Assembly: GCF_949628265.1 (NCBI RefSeq)
Contig: NC_088789.1
Coordinates: 32,729,883 to 32,793,882, forward strand
Source of the DNA: Cloeon dipterum
Lineage: Eukaryota; Arthropoda; Insecta; Ephemeroptera; Baetidae
Direction of reading: 5' to 3'
DNA: 64,000 nt
A model generated the notes under the pieces. That model was not told where the DNA came from and did no database searches. It saw only the letters and a list, made by a program, of their open reading frames with translations. The first letter of the stretch is position 1, and each line of letters starts with the position of its first letter. The position numbers and the translations under genes are program-made. Below are positions 10,596 to 23,174 of this stretch, piece after piece.

Positions 10596-12002
10596 ATGGA
10601 ATTCTCCGCGATGAAATCTTTGGAAGAAAAAATAAATTTCGTCATGAAAAACAGAGGTGAAACTCCGATGTTGCTTTTCGCCTCCAAAGTGGGTGATTTG
10701 GAAATTTGCCGCTATTTCGTGGGAATAGGGGCCCACGTCGTCGGCACCGTGGACAAAAGAGGCTCCAACGTCTTCCACTACGCCGCCAGGAACGCCGCGC
10801 ACGGCTTGCAACTGCTCGAATTCTTTGCGAGCCGCGGAGCAGACGTTAATAGAAAAAATGAGAATGGTGAGGGAGCGGAAATCGTTGCCGTCAAAGAGGG
10901 AAACTTCGACTTCGCCATCGCACTGTTCAACAAAAGATCATATTTTATGAGGGATATCAGCTTCTTGGAATACTGCACCGCCTATGAGGTCAAACTGGAC
11001 TTATTGAAGTCTTTGTACGAGAAAAACGCGTCCGTGGGAAACGTGGACAACAAAATCGACTTGTACTGTCTGATTCCCGCAGCGGCACGGTACAGAGACT
11101 TGGACACCATGAAGTGGGTCGTCGAGATCTGCAGTCGCAGCTCGGAATATAGCACTCATCATGTGAGAAAAGGAATTCTCCTTCTGGCTCTAAAGGCATG
11201 CGGAGACAACATGAAGCACAGCGAGCAAATCGTTAGGTTTTTAATGGAAGAGTGCAGTCTGGAACTTTTGCCGACGGATTTGGAGTGTCTTCTGAAATCC
11301 GCATTTTTGAAAGGAAACATTCCAATGGCAGATTATCTGATGAAGAAGCATGGCGCTGATATATTGGATAAAAAATCGTTTCTTGAAGATCTCATCAGCG
11401 ATGAAAACGTGAAGGCCGAGAGCATTGGAGAATTCCTCAATCTGGTCGGGAAGAAGATGGATGAGCTCCTCTCTTATCCCCTCCACTTTGCTTCTCAGCA
11501 TTCGAGACCTGATGTGTGCGAATGGATGGTCCGTCAGGGCTTTGACGTGACTGCTGTCGACAGAGCCACGTTTTGCACGGTTCTCCACTTTTCTCTTTTG
11601 AATGAATCGCACGGATTGGCGAACATTCGATTCTTTGCCCCGAAAATGCCCGTGAAAGACATGAATCGAAAGGATTTTCTAGGCCGAACGGCGCTTCACG
11701 TAGCCCTCGCCCAAGAAAGACATGATGTTGCTGACGAACTGATCAAATATGGCGCCGATTTAGACGTCGATTTTAAAGGATGCAATCTGCTGCTGTATTG
11801 CGTGGGAAGAAATACTCTGTCCAGCGCCAAGTTTGTGTACGCAAAAAAGAAGAGCTTGGTCGATGGACTAGGACCAGAAGGAAAGATCGCTTTGCACATC
11901 GCCAGCGAGTTAAAAAACAAGCACATGCTCCAGTGGCTGAGGAAAATCACCACCCTGACCTTGACGCTGAGGGAAATGCTCGAGAATATTTTATCACGTT
12001 AG
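10596..12002 (+). CDS. Ankyrin-repeat protein ANK1, copy 1 (468 aa)
   Basis: A single long coding exon (exon begins near 10558 after a cattatag acceptor) starting MEFSAMKSLEEK. No signal peptide or membrane segment is visible, so it is probably cytosolic or nuclear. The ankyrin-type helices are degenerate but clear: ETPMLLFASKVGDLEICRYF, NVFHYAARNAAHGLQLLEFF, YPLHFASQHSRPDVCEWMV, GRTALHVALAQERHDVADEL, GKIALHIASELKNKHMLQWL. Ankyrin stacks bind other proteins; no enzyme domain is present. It is in the opposite orientation to the two other copies and is the most divergent of the three, which differ in length by only 2-3 residues. A polyadenylation signal AATAAA lies at about 12047. The 5' UTR introns argue against a retrocopy. 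A later in-frame ATG could be used, but MEFSAM is conserved in all copies. Confidence 0.9.
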   Translation: MEFSAMKSLEEKINFVMKNRGETPMLLFASKVGDLEICRYFVGIGAHVVGTVDKRGSNVFHYAARNAAHGLQLLEFFASRGADVNRKNENGEGAEIVAVKEGNFDFAIALFNKRSYFMRDISFLEYCTAYEVKLDLLKSLYEKNASVGNVDNKIDLYCLIPAAARYRDLDTMKWVVEICSRSSEYSTHHVRKGILLLALKACGDNMKHSEQIVRFLMEECSLELLPTDLECLLKSAFLKGNIPMADYLMKKHGADILDKKSFLEDLISDENVKAESIGEFLNLVGKKMDELLSYPLHFASQHSRPDVCEWMVRQGFDVTAVDRATFCTVLHFSLLNESHGLANIRFFAPKMPVKDMNRKDFLGRTALHVALAQERHDVADELIKYGADLDVDFKGCNLLLYCVGRNTLSSAKFVYAKKKSLVDGLGPEGKIALHIASELKNKHMLQWLRKITTLTLTLREMLENILSR

Positions 12003-12039
12003 ACCAACATCAAAATTTACTGTGATTTTTACAATCAAA

Positions 12040-13249
12040 TTTTTTCAATAAACAATCCTGTGAATTTTTTCAGGGATTCATGTGTGATATATGTCTTTAA
12101 TTTCAGTTCATTTTGAAAAACTGGGAGCTTTTAGAACCACGCAATAGCTATATTTGCCTTAAATGGTTTGCAATCCGCGCATATATCAAGAGCGTACACA
12201 CGGCGGCAGTTTCCGCACTCTTGTGCCAGGCATTTTTCTCACAATGTTGTTTGTTGGAAACGTTAAAAATTAATAATAACCATAGTTGGAAAAGTAGAAT
12301 TTACAATTAACACCGCAACAAAGGAGCTGTTGGAAATGCTCTTGTTGCAGGTTCTGCGGCGTCAGATTTTGGGAGAAAAACATTTGCAATTATTGCGGCC
12401 AGCTCCTTTTGGTTTCCAGCGAGGAAAGTTGGCTACTTTTCCTATTTTTAGGATCATTAAGGTGTCACTAAAAATATAGGGTCGCAAAAGATATACGCTT
12501 AACCATTGGGAAAAGCAACAACGGCGTTTTCAGGGTTTATGAAGGCATCGACCTATCCTTTTGAAAACTGCATGGTAAAAGAGGGAATTAGAATGTGTTG
12601 CCGATTTAAAAAAAAAAAATCTCTTTTCACAAGCCTAACCCTGGCGAGTTGGACCGTTTGTTGCAATTCTTGGGCGTCGGCCTTCATGCTGGGAACATCG
12701 ACGACGGTTTTGCTTTATTCTGCTGCGGCCGCTGGGACGGTGTGCACCTCGTCCTGCCTTTTAAAAATATTAAAAAAATGTTATTTGCTTCGAAATTTTC
12801 GTTTACCAATTGAAGGATCTGGTGGCAAGTCGATTTTGTCTGTCTATAAGTCCTTCGATAAAAGGGGTAAAAGGGGCGTAGCTCTGCCTCTCGATTGAAA
12901 TCTTGCTAAAGATATATTTACGATAAGCGTGTGCTGGTTGAAGAGAATTTTTTATTTATCTGGTTTGTAGCGCTCTTTCCAAGAAGAACAAAAGAATTAG
13001 AGCAAAAGACCGCCTCGCAGAGATAACACACGTCATTGTTCGTTGAAATTAATATGAATTTCATGTTTATTCTCACTTATAGAAATACACAATTATATAC
13101 ATATATTATGACCTTTCAAGGGTAATAATAAAGTGACACCTCATAAACACAAAACATTTTAGGACGTTATATACACTCGTTAGGAAAGTAATGCGGATAA
13201 GGAAGACAGTAAATATTCCGCTTCTCTAAAAGAGGCAGTCGCCCGCCAA
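12040..13249. other. ANK1 3' flank and RCC1-BTB flank, no clear gene
   Basis: Bases about 12050-12400 are the reverse complement of 31250-31580 and 56165-56520, the shared ANK1 downstream flank. From about 12990 the sequence resembles the RCC1-BTB downstream flank (agataacacacgtc). In between, 12506-12898 is open on the plus strand, but the peptide has homopolymer runs and no recognisable domain, so I do not call a gene. Confidence 0.5.
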
Positions 13250-15719
13250 TCATTTTTGAAACGCATCTTGCTGCGCAGCGCGAAGAACGAAATCTCTCAC
13301 GACATTATCCTTCAAGAGCTTGAAGCCATCACTCTTCACAACAGCATTCATGTGCTTCTTGCAGAAGTTCAAAACGAACTGCTTGACTTCCTAAAAGAAA
13401 ATGAGTTTACCAACCAGAACTTTAAGTTATATACATTTTAAATAGGAACCTCAACATCCAGTTGAATTGCTTGATCGTAAATCCACGCTGCATTTTCCAC
13501 GGTCACGCCTCTTTTGAAAATTTTCAAGCAGTCCTTTTGCAGATCAGTCATGACATAAAAGTGGGCCAAGTCAAATAGCTCTTTATAAAAAATAACAATT
13601 AAAAATAGAATCCATGCATAATACTGCAATTGAAGTTCTTTACCGAGAGCCAAATCTGGCTGCAAATCAACCTCGTTGGTGTAGAAATATCTCAAGAAGG
13701 CGTAAAATACATCGTAGCTGTGATCCTCGATGATTTGCTCCCTTTTAAAATTAAATTTTATTTTATTCGCAAATGAAATAAATTATACCTTTCGTGGCTC
13801 TCCTCCCAATCGCCCAGGAACATCGTCTCGAAAACAGCGCATTGCATTATCAGAATTGTTTTGTGCGCGTGGATTTTCTTTCCCTCGACAACGAAAACAA
13901 CGTCAGCTGTTTCCTATTAATCGGTGTTATACATTTTTGAAACATATGATATGTATAAATTATTCCTTACGGCTCGATTAAAAGACTTCTTGAGCCATTC
14001 ATAACTTTTGTTTGTAGTTTTCTTGTCTTCGATAGGCTCATCAAGTTTAGGACGCAACGGTCGGAATGTTAATGCCCCATTTGGAATTTTCGCATAAACC
14101 TCGTCCAGAGATGTGATTGAGGTTTCTGCTGGGCTCATAATGTTTCGGCCTTAAAAATGAATTCGTGATTGCTATTTTTTCATTATTTGTAATGATACTC
14201 GCACCATGTAAGTAACCCCAAATGTATACATCATCTGCTTCTGTTACCACAGCACTAACATCACTTTCGAAATGAGCAGCCACGTCTCTAATCCTGTCCA
14301 AAAAAACAAAATATATAAAACTGAAAATAAGTGTTCATTTTTGTAAGATTAAAATTTCACTAAATCAAAACTGGTATTGAGATACTTTTTATTTTCATCT
14401 GACCTGCCAATATTTCCAAATAGCAAAGTTGGTTGGTATGAATTTTCCCTGGTTCCATTTCCAAGCAGTCCATATTTGTTCCATCCCCAAGAATAGACTT
14501 TTCCATCGTTGGACAAAGCAAGGACATGATTTTGGCCACTAACAATTCTTGTAATTTTTATGCCGTCATCCAAGCCGGGCACTTTGCGAGGAATGTTTTG
14601 CTTCTCGACCTGGTTTTCACTTTGTCCCAAAATGCCAAATGCATTACTCCCCCACGCAAACACCTTTAATGATCCAATAATTATTTATAGTCATAAGAAA
14701 ATGAATATTTCAATCCTAAATATCTACAAAATACTGCTGTTACTGATATCGAACAAGACACGTAACATAATTATATGAAATTACCTCTCCTGAGTCTAGG
14801 AGTGCTACAGATGATAAATAGAGACAAGCGACGGATGTCACAACTCTCCCAGCCGCAGGCAAGTCCAATTTTATTGGGAGAGTTTGGCAATAATTGTGTC
14901 CCAGTCCCAACTGCCCGAAATCGTTATGACCAAAGGAGAAGACCTTTAGAGTTTGAGATCTATTTAGAAATTGTGGATTTATTTGAATTTGATTAATTTT
15001 TTACCTCTCTATCAGAAGTTAGAGCCAAAGTATGGAGAGAGCTGCAGGCCACTTGCTGGACCCTTTTTATTCCCAACATTCCTTCTTCTATTTTGGTTGG
15101 AATCAAGGTTTCTTGTGTCGTACCCAGTCCAAGCTGGCCAAAATCATTATTTCCCCAGGAGAAAACAGAGCCGGAAGCAGAAATCGCGAAAAACGTACAG
15201 TTTGAGAATTGCAACCCTGCGAAGAAAAATAAAATTACATATTATATTTGGGAGTCGCATATAGTTATCAATAATAAATACAACAAAAGTGTCACCTTGG
15301 ATGTTTTGACCGCACAATTGTTTAATTTTTGTATGCTCTGTGCGTGGTGTCCTGTCGCCAGTACCAAGAAATCCTTCTTCGTTTTGGCCAAATCCGAAAA
15401 CTTCGTCATCTTTCGTCACGTAAATTGCGCTGCCTCCTTTAAATGAATAATTGCGCAGATGAGAAGGATGTACGTTGGACACTGAAGAGTTATTCTCAAA
15501 TCTCAAATTATATATATGAAAGCAATGAATTTGGCAGTGGGCAAGGGAAACTAAATAATTGTAAAATTCACCACCGCAATTCAATATGTAATTATTAATT
15601 TTTCACAATAGACAAAATGAAATTTAAAGTTTACGCAATACGACTGCAAGCCTGATGTTGCGCTTCAGCTCATCGCTCAGATCCTGAAATATTTCCCACT
15701 TATCCATGCTGTCCGACAT
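13250..15719 (-). CDS. RCC1-repeat and BTB domain protein, copy 2 (intact, 539 aa)
   Basis: Eleven exons on the minus strand: 15635-15719, 15296-15436, 15005-15216, 14785-14943, 14404-14663, 14205-14293, 13971-14149, 13789-13913, 13644-13741, 13450-13580, 13250-13390. All junctions are GT-AG and in phase, giving 540 codons. After a short N-terminal helix (MSDSMDKWEIF) come RCC1 blades with the family's G-W/F-G-x-N-x-x-G-Q-L-G pattern (VFSWGNNDFGQLGLG, VFAWGSNAFGILGQS, VYSWGWNKYGLLGNG). From about residue 376 a BTB domain begins (DVVFVVEGKKIHAHK), then a C-terminal region ending near AAQQDAFQK. Order and length match vertebrate RCBTB1/RCBTB2 (about 530-550 residues), which are linked to CUL3 ubiquitin ligases; that role is carried over from the family. 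Because its paralogues here carry lesions, this is the best candidate for the working gene in the window. Confidence 0.9.
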
Positions 15720-16779
15720 CGTGGCAGCAGCAGAGAGACTTCTCTTCAGCGATGCACACGCATGAAAAGCAGGTGCCCGAATGGGCAATCGATTATTATT
15801 ATTTTGATCGAAAAACACGCCACTTTGAAAAACAGGAAGAATAAAAACAAGTTTTTAATTTTGTCGAAGGGAAAAATATATTTATCAAGGCTATAGTCAT
15901 TGGAGTAATAATATGTACTCGATTGATGCTTTATTGCATAATTTATTTATGCTTTTTAGAACGTCATTTACTAGAGCTCCATCAAATATTTACAATCTTT
16001 TTAACCAAGTTTGGAAATTCGACTTGGATTGCATTGCTGCTCCACCCATTATTAGAAGCGACCATGAATACCCGCGTGTCTCATTATCAGCACATCTCAT
16101 TACTTTTATTCAGGCAGACAGCGTTCGGTGCGGCGGCCTGAGCAATAAAAGCAACAAAAAACAGATTCATTATTTAACCGTTTAACATCTCGGATAATTC
16201 GCAGTTCTCACAAGCGTCTCCTTTTATATGACAGGCAGCTTTTTTGTACAAGGCCTACACCATGTCACTAATTTTGAATGGAGAGGAGACAGCCATCAAT
16301 AAAATTGTCAGACAAAATCGCCAAGTCAGATAAGCACGACGGCACCCGATAAGACGGGAATTATACGCGTGGCAGAGTGCGTTATATTTTGTCAATTCTT
16401 ATACGCTGATCTCATCATCCAAAGTCAAGACAGAATTAAAAGGTTTGAAATTAGTGTAAATCGAAATGGATATGTTAGGAAGATTTATTTAAAATTGATT
16501 TCTGATATTTAACAAAAAGTGAGAAATTTTTCTTCTCAAAATTACACAATTTTAACTGACGTGCGAACACAGCTAAAAATTAAAGACAATAATTTATTGC
16601 TGTTTATTTTTGTGAAATTATAACTTCGCGGATGCGAAGAAAAAGATAGGTACAAGATTTGGAGCAAGTAAGTGCATAAAATAGATAACAAACTTCCTAA
16701 TTCGTACAAATTAATGTTTACTGGATATAAGGAACAAATTTAAAAAAAAAATACCCGTTCTGCTTCTCTCAAAACCTAC
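15720..16779. other. Intergenic between RCC1-BTB copies 2 and 3
   Basis: No gene seen. The right half is the shared RCC1-BTB downstream flank, resembling 3540-4147. A roughly 300-base piece at 15840-16140 is unlike the upstream flanks of the other copies, so copy 2's upstream region has been replaced. Confidence 0.5.
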
Positions 16780-19637
16780 TTATAATTTTTTAAACACTCC
16801 TTGCTGCGCCGCACGAAGAATGAAATCTCTTATGACATCATCCTTCAAGAGCTTGAAGCCATCACTGTTCACAACAGCATGCATGTGCTTCTTACAGAAG
16901 TTAATAACGAACTCCTTCAGTTCCTAAAAAGAATTAAGTTTACCAACCAGAACTTTAAGTTATACAAATTAAATAGGAACCTCAACATCAAGTTGAATTG
17001 CTTGATCGTAAATCCACGCTGCATTTTCCACTGTCACGACTCTTTGGACAGTTTTCAAGCACTCCTTTTGCAGATCAGTCATGCGATATAAGTCGGCCAA
17101 GGCGAAAAGCTCTATTTATACATAATTATTCAAAACAGAAACCGCAGTGCAATTCAAGTGTTTTACCGAAAGCCAAATCTAGCAGCAAATCAACCTCGTT
17201 GGTGTAGAAGTATCTCAAAAAGGCGTAAAATACATCGTAGCTGTGATGCTCGATGATTTGCTCCCTAATTTAGAGTTGAGTTTTGGTTAATTCACAAGTT
17301 AAAATAATTACGTTTGGTTGCTCTCCTTCCAATCGCCCTGGAACATCGTCCTGAAGACAGCGCATCTCATTATCAAAATTGCTTTGTGCACATGAATTTT
17401 CTTTCCCTCGACCACAAAAACAACGTCAGCAGTATCCTATCCACGTGACGTTTAATCAATGTTATAAATTTTCTGAAATGTGCATTTTTCCTTACGTTGT
17501 CATCAAAAGATTTCTTGAGCCATTCCGGATTTTCGTTTGCAGCGTTCTTTTCTTCTATCGGGTTAGGACGCAATGGTCGGAATGTAAGGGCCCCATTTGG
17601 AACATTCGCAAAAACTTCATCAAGCGAAGTGAGTGGGGATTTTGTCGGGTTCAAAACTTCTGGGTCTTAAATTCGTGACGGTTATTTTTTAATTCTTTTA
17701 AAGATTCAAACTCCTACCAATGTTGCTGCTACCTAAAGCACTCCAAACGTAAACTTCATCTGTTTCTGTGACTGCAGCACCAAAATTGTGCGTGGTATGA
17801 GCAGCTACGTCTCTTATCCTATCAAAAAACAAGATAATTCACAATTTTTTCATATAAATATTTCATTCATTCAGCACTGATTAATATAAAAATAGTCCCT
17901 TAAATTTCCACTGACCTGCCAAAATCTCCAGTTATCAAAGTTGTTGGTTGGTGAGAATTTTCTTTGGTTCCATTCCCTATAGCTGGCCAACGCAATTCCA
18001 TCCCCAAGAATAGACATTTCCATCGTTGGACAAAGCTAGAGCATTATTCATTCCACACACTATTCTTGTAATGGTGATGCCTTCCAAGCCGGGCACTTTG
18101 CGAGGAATGTTCTGCTCCTTCACGTCATAGCTATGGCCCAAAATGCCATATACATTGTTCCCCCAAGCCATTACCTTGAAAGTGAATTTGACGAGAATTA
18201 TTGTTTCCATCTTTTACCAGTTTTACCGATTTGAATAAAATGTATGTTACTCTGCTCAAAACAAAAGACTATCGTCAAAAGATATGATTTTCACCTCTCC
18301 TGAGTTTAGGAGTGCTACAGATGATAAAGCTAGACAAGCAATGGATGACACAACTCTCCCAGCCGCAGGGAAGTCCAATTTTATTGGAAGAGTTTGGCTA
18401 CCTTTGTGTCCAAGTCCCAACTGCCCATAATCGTTGCGACCAAAGGAGAAGACCTTATGATTGGAGTAATTGGAAATTTTTAATTAATTCGCCATATGCA
18501 TAAGCATGCATTAGTGTTCGTAGCCGCTACAGATGGCGTTAAATTTAATGTTAATATATAGGCACTTCCTCTGATTTCAGACTCAGTTCTGATACTGAGC
18601 ATTTTTCACTTTAAATACTTTCTTTTGACATGCTGGAAACCAAAATCAGTCCAGCCATTCGCTGTAGAAACGCTGGAAAAGATTTTATATTTCAAAAAAA
18701 TATTTTTTTTCACGATTCTACGGCGTTCGGCTTAACCGATTTTGGTCTTCAGAACGTCAAAGGAAAGTAAATTAAGTGAAGAATGTACAGTATCAGAATT
18801 GAGTCTGAAATCAGAGGAATTAGTGCCTAAAAATTATTATATTATTAGGCACTTAAATTTATTACCAAAGTATACAGTGACGCCACCTGTTGGCAGCTTC
18901 GAACACTAAGGGATTATAGAACTGGTGTATTAGAAATATATTTATTTAAAACCTCTCTATCTGAAGTTAAAGCCAGCGTATGTTCATCGCTGCAGGCCAT
19001 TTGCACAACTCTTTTTGTTTCCAAAATTCCTTCGATTTTGGTTGGAATCAAAGTTTCTTCTTTCGTACCCAGTCCAAGCTGGCCGTGATTATTTATTCCC
19101 CAGGCGAAAACTGAGCCGGAAGCAGAAATCGCAAAAAACGTAATCCTTGAGAACTGCAACCCTAAATCAATACATGCCGTATTTATTTGGGAGTCACGTC
19201 AATAATTAATCCTTAAACTTCACCTTGAATGTTTTGTCCGCACAATTGTTCAATTTTTGTGTGCTCTGTGCGCGGTTCCTCGTCGCCAGTACCAAGAAAT
19301 CCTGTTTTGTTTTCCCCAAAGCCGAATACTTCATCATCTTTCGTCACGTAAATTGCGCTTCCTTCTTTAAATGTTAAATAGCAAAGATCAGAGCAGGATG
19401 CACATATTGAAATCAATGAATTTGGCAGCGGGAAGTGGAAATTAAATAATAGTAAAAAATGCACCACCCAATTCAATATATAATTATTAATTCTTTTACA
19501 TTAGACAAGGCCATTTAAAGCTATGCAAAACAAAATAAAACTAATAGCTTACCAAAAACGACTGCAAGCCTGATATTCCGCTTCAGTTCGTCGCTAAGAA
19601 CCCGAAATATTTTCCACTTATTCAAGCTGTCCGACAT
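16780..19637 (-). pseudogene. RCC1-repeat and BTB protein, copy 3 (frameshift in exon 5)
   Basis: Exons on the minus strand: 19553-19637, 19224-19364, 18953-19161, 18295-18453, 17916-18174, 17718-17818, 17496-17665, 17312-17436, 17167-17264, 16981-17111, 16780-16923. Without the lesion the spliced frame would be 540 codons, the same as copy 2. RCC1 blades include VFGFGENKTGFLGTGD and VFAWGINNHGQLGLG; the BTB part has DVVFVVEGKKIHVHKAI. In exon 5, after WGWNCVGQL, an extra TA dinucleotide (CTATAGGG where the paralogues imply CT-GG) shifts the frame and creates a stop near 17992. This is the copy next to the intact Yellow gene and the evident source of copies 4 and 5. A transposon at 18514-18906 fills intron 3. 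If the TA were a base-calling error the gene would be intact. Confidence 0.85.
18514..18906. mobile_element. TA-flanked palindromic MITE, copy A
   Basis: About 393 bases, foldback in structure. Ends are GTGTTCG...CGAACAC directly bordered by TA on both sides, and the inner arms pair over long runs (ggcacttcctctgatttcag against its reverse near 18830). There is no coding capacity. TA flanks suggest mobilisation by a Tc1/mariner-type transposase. It lies in intron 3 of RCC1-BTB copy 3, and copy 4 carries the same insertion at the same place. Confidence 0.7.
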
Positions 19638-20475
19638 CGCGGCAGCTAGCAGCAAATTCTCTTCACCACTGCGCTGCTTGCAAGAAACGCAGGAAAGAAA
19701 TGACAATAAATAAGCATTCGATTTTGTTGTTTTATCTCTTAGCGACGACGCAGGATTAGGATTATCTACGAGCCGGTCGGAGTCTGTCTGCCTGGCTGCA
19801 GCCATAAAATTGTAATCATGCAATAAAAATACACGTCGCGTCTTGATAAGCACGAGAAAAACAATAATTATATTTAATTCTTTTGGAGAACGTAATAGAA
19901 TTATCATTATCATAAGGCCTGGTGACTAAAAGTGCTTCGGAATCTTTATTAAAAAATGCCTTTTTATGATTTTTCAAAAGGAAACAATTGAAAAAATTCG
20001 CATTTGGTGCCGTTTGTGATAGCGGACGTCGCAACAAAAGACAATATTGGAGCAACCACCAACCGTCGGCGCCGCTCTTTGATGTGCGCGACAGAGAAGC
20101 GTGATGAGCGGAGCAATAAAAATTACCGAGTTGATATCATCCGTTCACAAAACACAGCAATTTTATCAGTATTTTTTTAACTCGGCAGACATTAACAACT
20201 TCAGTATTATCCAATTAAATTTCATTAGAGTATTTTGAAGTTTTTATTAAAAAATATATAGCTCTGTGGGAACCGATTCATTGATTTTACTTTTCCCTCT
20301 GTAATCAAAACAAAAAATCGTTTTTTTATATTTTTTGTGTGTTCTGGATGTGGATGTAAGGGGTAAAGTTGCCCTGCTGACTCGCAATAAAATCATTTTG
20401 AATCTAAGTCTGTTTCCTGAGAGATTTTATTATAGGCTCAATAAGAAACAAAATGAATTAAAAGTTTTCCGCGCA

Positions 20476-23174
20476 CTAATGCGGAATTTCGCCAATGCTA
20501 GGTATTAGCTCAAGATTGTCCTTCGAATTCTGCCTAAAGGAGGTTTGCATTCTTCTCATCCTCAGGGTGAGCCACGCAATCAAAGTTCCGCACAAGACCA
20601 AGCAACACACGAGCAACCAAATCAGAACTGTGATCAAAGACTGCTGACTTTTGCAGTGATCTTCCGCAAGATCAGCAACACCACCGTTTGATTCTAGAGC
20701 CGGTCGGGGAGTTCCGTACTTGCTTGTCGGCATTTGTGTGCTTTTCACGACATCCCAAGTCCCTTCATTCACGTAAGGCGTAGTCAATGCTGCAAAAAGA
20801 ACAGGAACGAGAAATTTATCAGACCCTGACTGAGACCGGGTTATTTGTCTTGGTATGTCTGAATATAAGAGAATTCATTCAATTGACCAGTTGTAGAAAC
20901 CATTAATTGGTGTTCGAAGCCAACGTATACTTTCATTATCAATTTTTTTAAGGCACTTCCGCTGCGATCTCACTCAGGCTCAATCCTGCCACTGTGCGTT
21001 CTTTACTTTATATGCTTTCTTTTGACGTGCTGAAACTAAAATCGGTTGAGCCAATCACCGTAGCTAGAGTCGCAAAAAACTATCCGATGATATTTCTGCG
21101 GTGAATGGCTGGACTGATTTTGGTTTTCAGGACGTCAAATGAGAGCATATTAAGGATTGAGCCTGAGATGGCAGTGGAAGTGCCTTAAAATTACAATGAA
21201 AGTAGTATACCGTGGCGCTGTCTGTTGGCGGCTTCGAGCACTAGGGTTTACACAATTGGTGAATTCAATAAAAATAGTAGCAAATCGATAAAAAAGACGC
21301 GGGTATGATTTTTTTTCAGATAAATATGTGGTAAAACAGCACAAAATTTTGTCGTTTATTTTTTTTTCTCGCAACGCGCGGAAAAAGGGAATTGGTTTTT
21401 TTTACCTGCGGACGTGCTGAATATATACGATCGTGCGCCGACTGCAGCCTTGAGTATTTTATACTTAGTGTCGTTTTTAACCCCAGGTTTATTTGCCGCC
21501 GTCACCCAAAAATTGCCGTTCGTGTCCAAGGCAAAAGTAAATGGCAGTCCAGAATCCAGTCCTCTGACCTAAAAGAGTACAATGACTTGTTTGATATTGT
21601 CAACCTTTCGCACACTCAAACATATATTCAGGTTTAAAGCGAGCGGATGTAATAATTTAGTTTTGTAATTATTTTATATCATACATAATAAAAGACGATA
21701 TTTTAAACTTTTCCAAAAGCTAAACCTATTTCTTATATTTTTAGACCTTGCAAAATTAACAGAAATTTGAAATTTTTGGGCAGTACAAAAAGCTTTCGAT
21801 TTTTACAGAAAATTTTTACCTCATAAAACCGCTGCTCACGAAAGGGCTCCGAAATATTCCATATGGAGAGGTAATTTTGACGGTAAAACGCGGCATACAA
21901 GATATTGGCGCTGTCGATCAACATTCTGGTGGGTTTTTCAGTCCATTCGCCGATGAATTTTACTGTAGCGTTTCCACCTTCATTTCTCAGCTCAGAAACA
22001 GAAGCTGAATACAATTCATTGGAAAAATCTCTTGCAAGGTACAACTGTCTCGCTTCGCTGTTGGGAGAGAGGGCCAAGGAAGTCAATTTTCTGCCAGGTG
22101 TTTTAACTGACCAGGATTTGTCCATTTTTCGGCTGTAAACGATGATGTGCTCAGCAAAATAGTCCGTGATGTAGGCAAGGTAATCGTCTGGCGTTTTGTC
22201 GAGCACTATATCACGCAGCCACCTGTTTTTGTATGAGTGAGTGACGACTGTGTCCGGGAAGTGGTGAACGCGCTCGGTTTTGTCGTTGTTGAGCAGCTCG
22301 AATATCCAAAGTTTGCTCGAACAATTGCTGCTGCCTTGATCAAGAACCCACAACCGACCATCAGTGTCCGTTTCCATACCTCTTGCAAACTGAATCGTTT
22401 CGCAGTTGTGTTTTTCCTAGCAATAGAAATAAAACAGTTACCATACTATTCATATTATAAAATATGTTGTATTTTGCACATAATTATTTTTGATTTTATC
22501 TTGTTTAGTACGTGACTACCAAAAGATAAAAGAAAAATTCATTTTCTTAGCTTTCCAAATGTAATTTAACGTGGAACATCTTTGAAAAAAGGCAAATTTT
22601 AGGAATTACTAGATTTGTTGTTTTAGTTTAGTATATACTGTTCCATTTTTATTGAATCTCTCAGAGGAACAGTCCGAGCTATATTGTTCAGAAATATTGC
22701 GTTTCGTCAAAATGAAATTCAAAATCCAGCAATTTGGAAAATTGTCCAATATGTTAGACTTTAGACATCACATAGCTTAAATACATTTGCGTACTTTAGT
22801 TCATTTCACGTCAAATTGAATTAATTTATACTAATAGAGGCTCAAAACAGATTATTCATTCAGAGACTTACATGGAATTCCCAGGAATGGAAAGGAGTGA
22901 ACTTTGGATGTGTGGTACACGTGACGTTCGTTGGCAGCCACACCAGTGAGGCAGGAATTCCGCCATGTTCATTTTCATGGCTCAGAAACAACCTGTCTCC
23001 AAAAACAGCCACATATCGAAGATCAATATATGATGTATAATGATGTGTTCCAGACTTTCCATCACTGGCCGTTATGAAATTATATAGCTGATCCCGCTCG
23101 TAGACGGTTGTGAAGTTAATGGCGTTGGCCAGACAAATGCCATGCAATAAGATGGCAGCAAGGAACGCAGACAT
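20476..23174 (-). CDS. Yellow/MRJP-family protein with C-terminal membrane anchor (458 aa)
   Basis: Four coding exons on the minus strand: 22872-23174, 21820-22416, 21406-21568, 20476-20789; all GT-AG and in phase, 459 codons. MSAFLAAILLHGICLANA is a typical signal peptide. The body has the family's beta-propeller features: METDTDGRLWVLDQGS, LRDIVLDKTPDDYLAYITDY, and ALDTNGNFWVTAANKPG near its end. Possible N-glycosylation sites include NFTT, NVTC, NCSS, NATV, NISE and NDTK. The last exon adds a stretch not expected of secreted Yellow proteins: residues about 406-428 form a hydrophobic membrane segment (LIWLLVCCLVLCGTLIAWL) followed by a basic LRMRRM and a 25-residue cytosolic tail. So it should be a type I membrane protein at the cell surface. 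Yellow proteins act in pigmentation, cuticle and development; which branch this is I cannot tell. The start is placed after a likely 5' UTR acceptor just upstream. Confidence 0.9.
20910..21241. mobile_element. Palindromic MITE, copy C, in last Yellow intron
   Basis: Related to the elements at 18514 and 29227: ends GTGTTCGAAGCC and GGCTTCGAGCAC, inner paired motifs aaggcacttcc / ggaagtgcctt and ttttgacg. TA follows the right end (21242-21243), but the left end lacks the TA and part of the terminal repeat. It enlarges the intron between exons 3 and 4 of the Yellow gene. More diverged than the other two, so an older or separate insertion. Confidence 0.6.

Noticed and set aside
11241-11612. Open frames on the strand opposite ANK1 copy 1 (also 11696-11953 and equivalents beside copies 2 and 3)
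   Set aside because: They mirror the ankyrin coding sequence, recur in every copy only because the sense strand is conserved, and show no domain of their own.
12506-12898. 130-codon plus-strand open frame
   Set aside because: Contains a poly-lysine run from a homopolymer, no recognisable domain, no splice partners, and lies in shuffled flank sequence.
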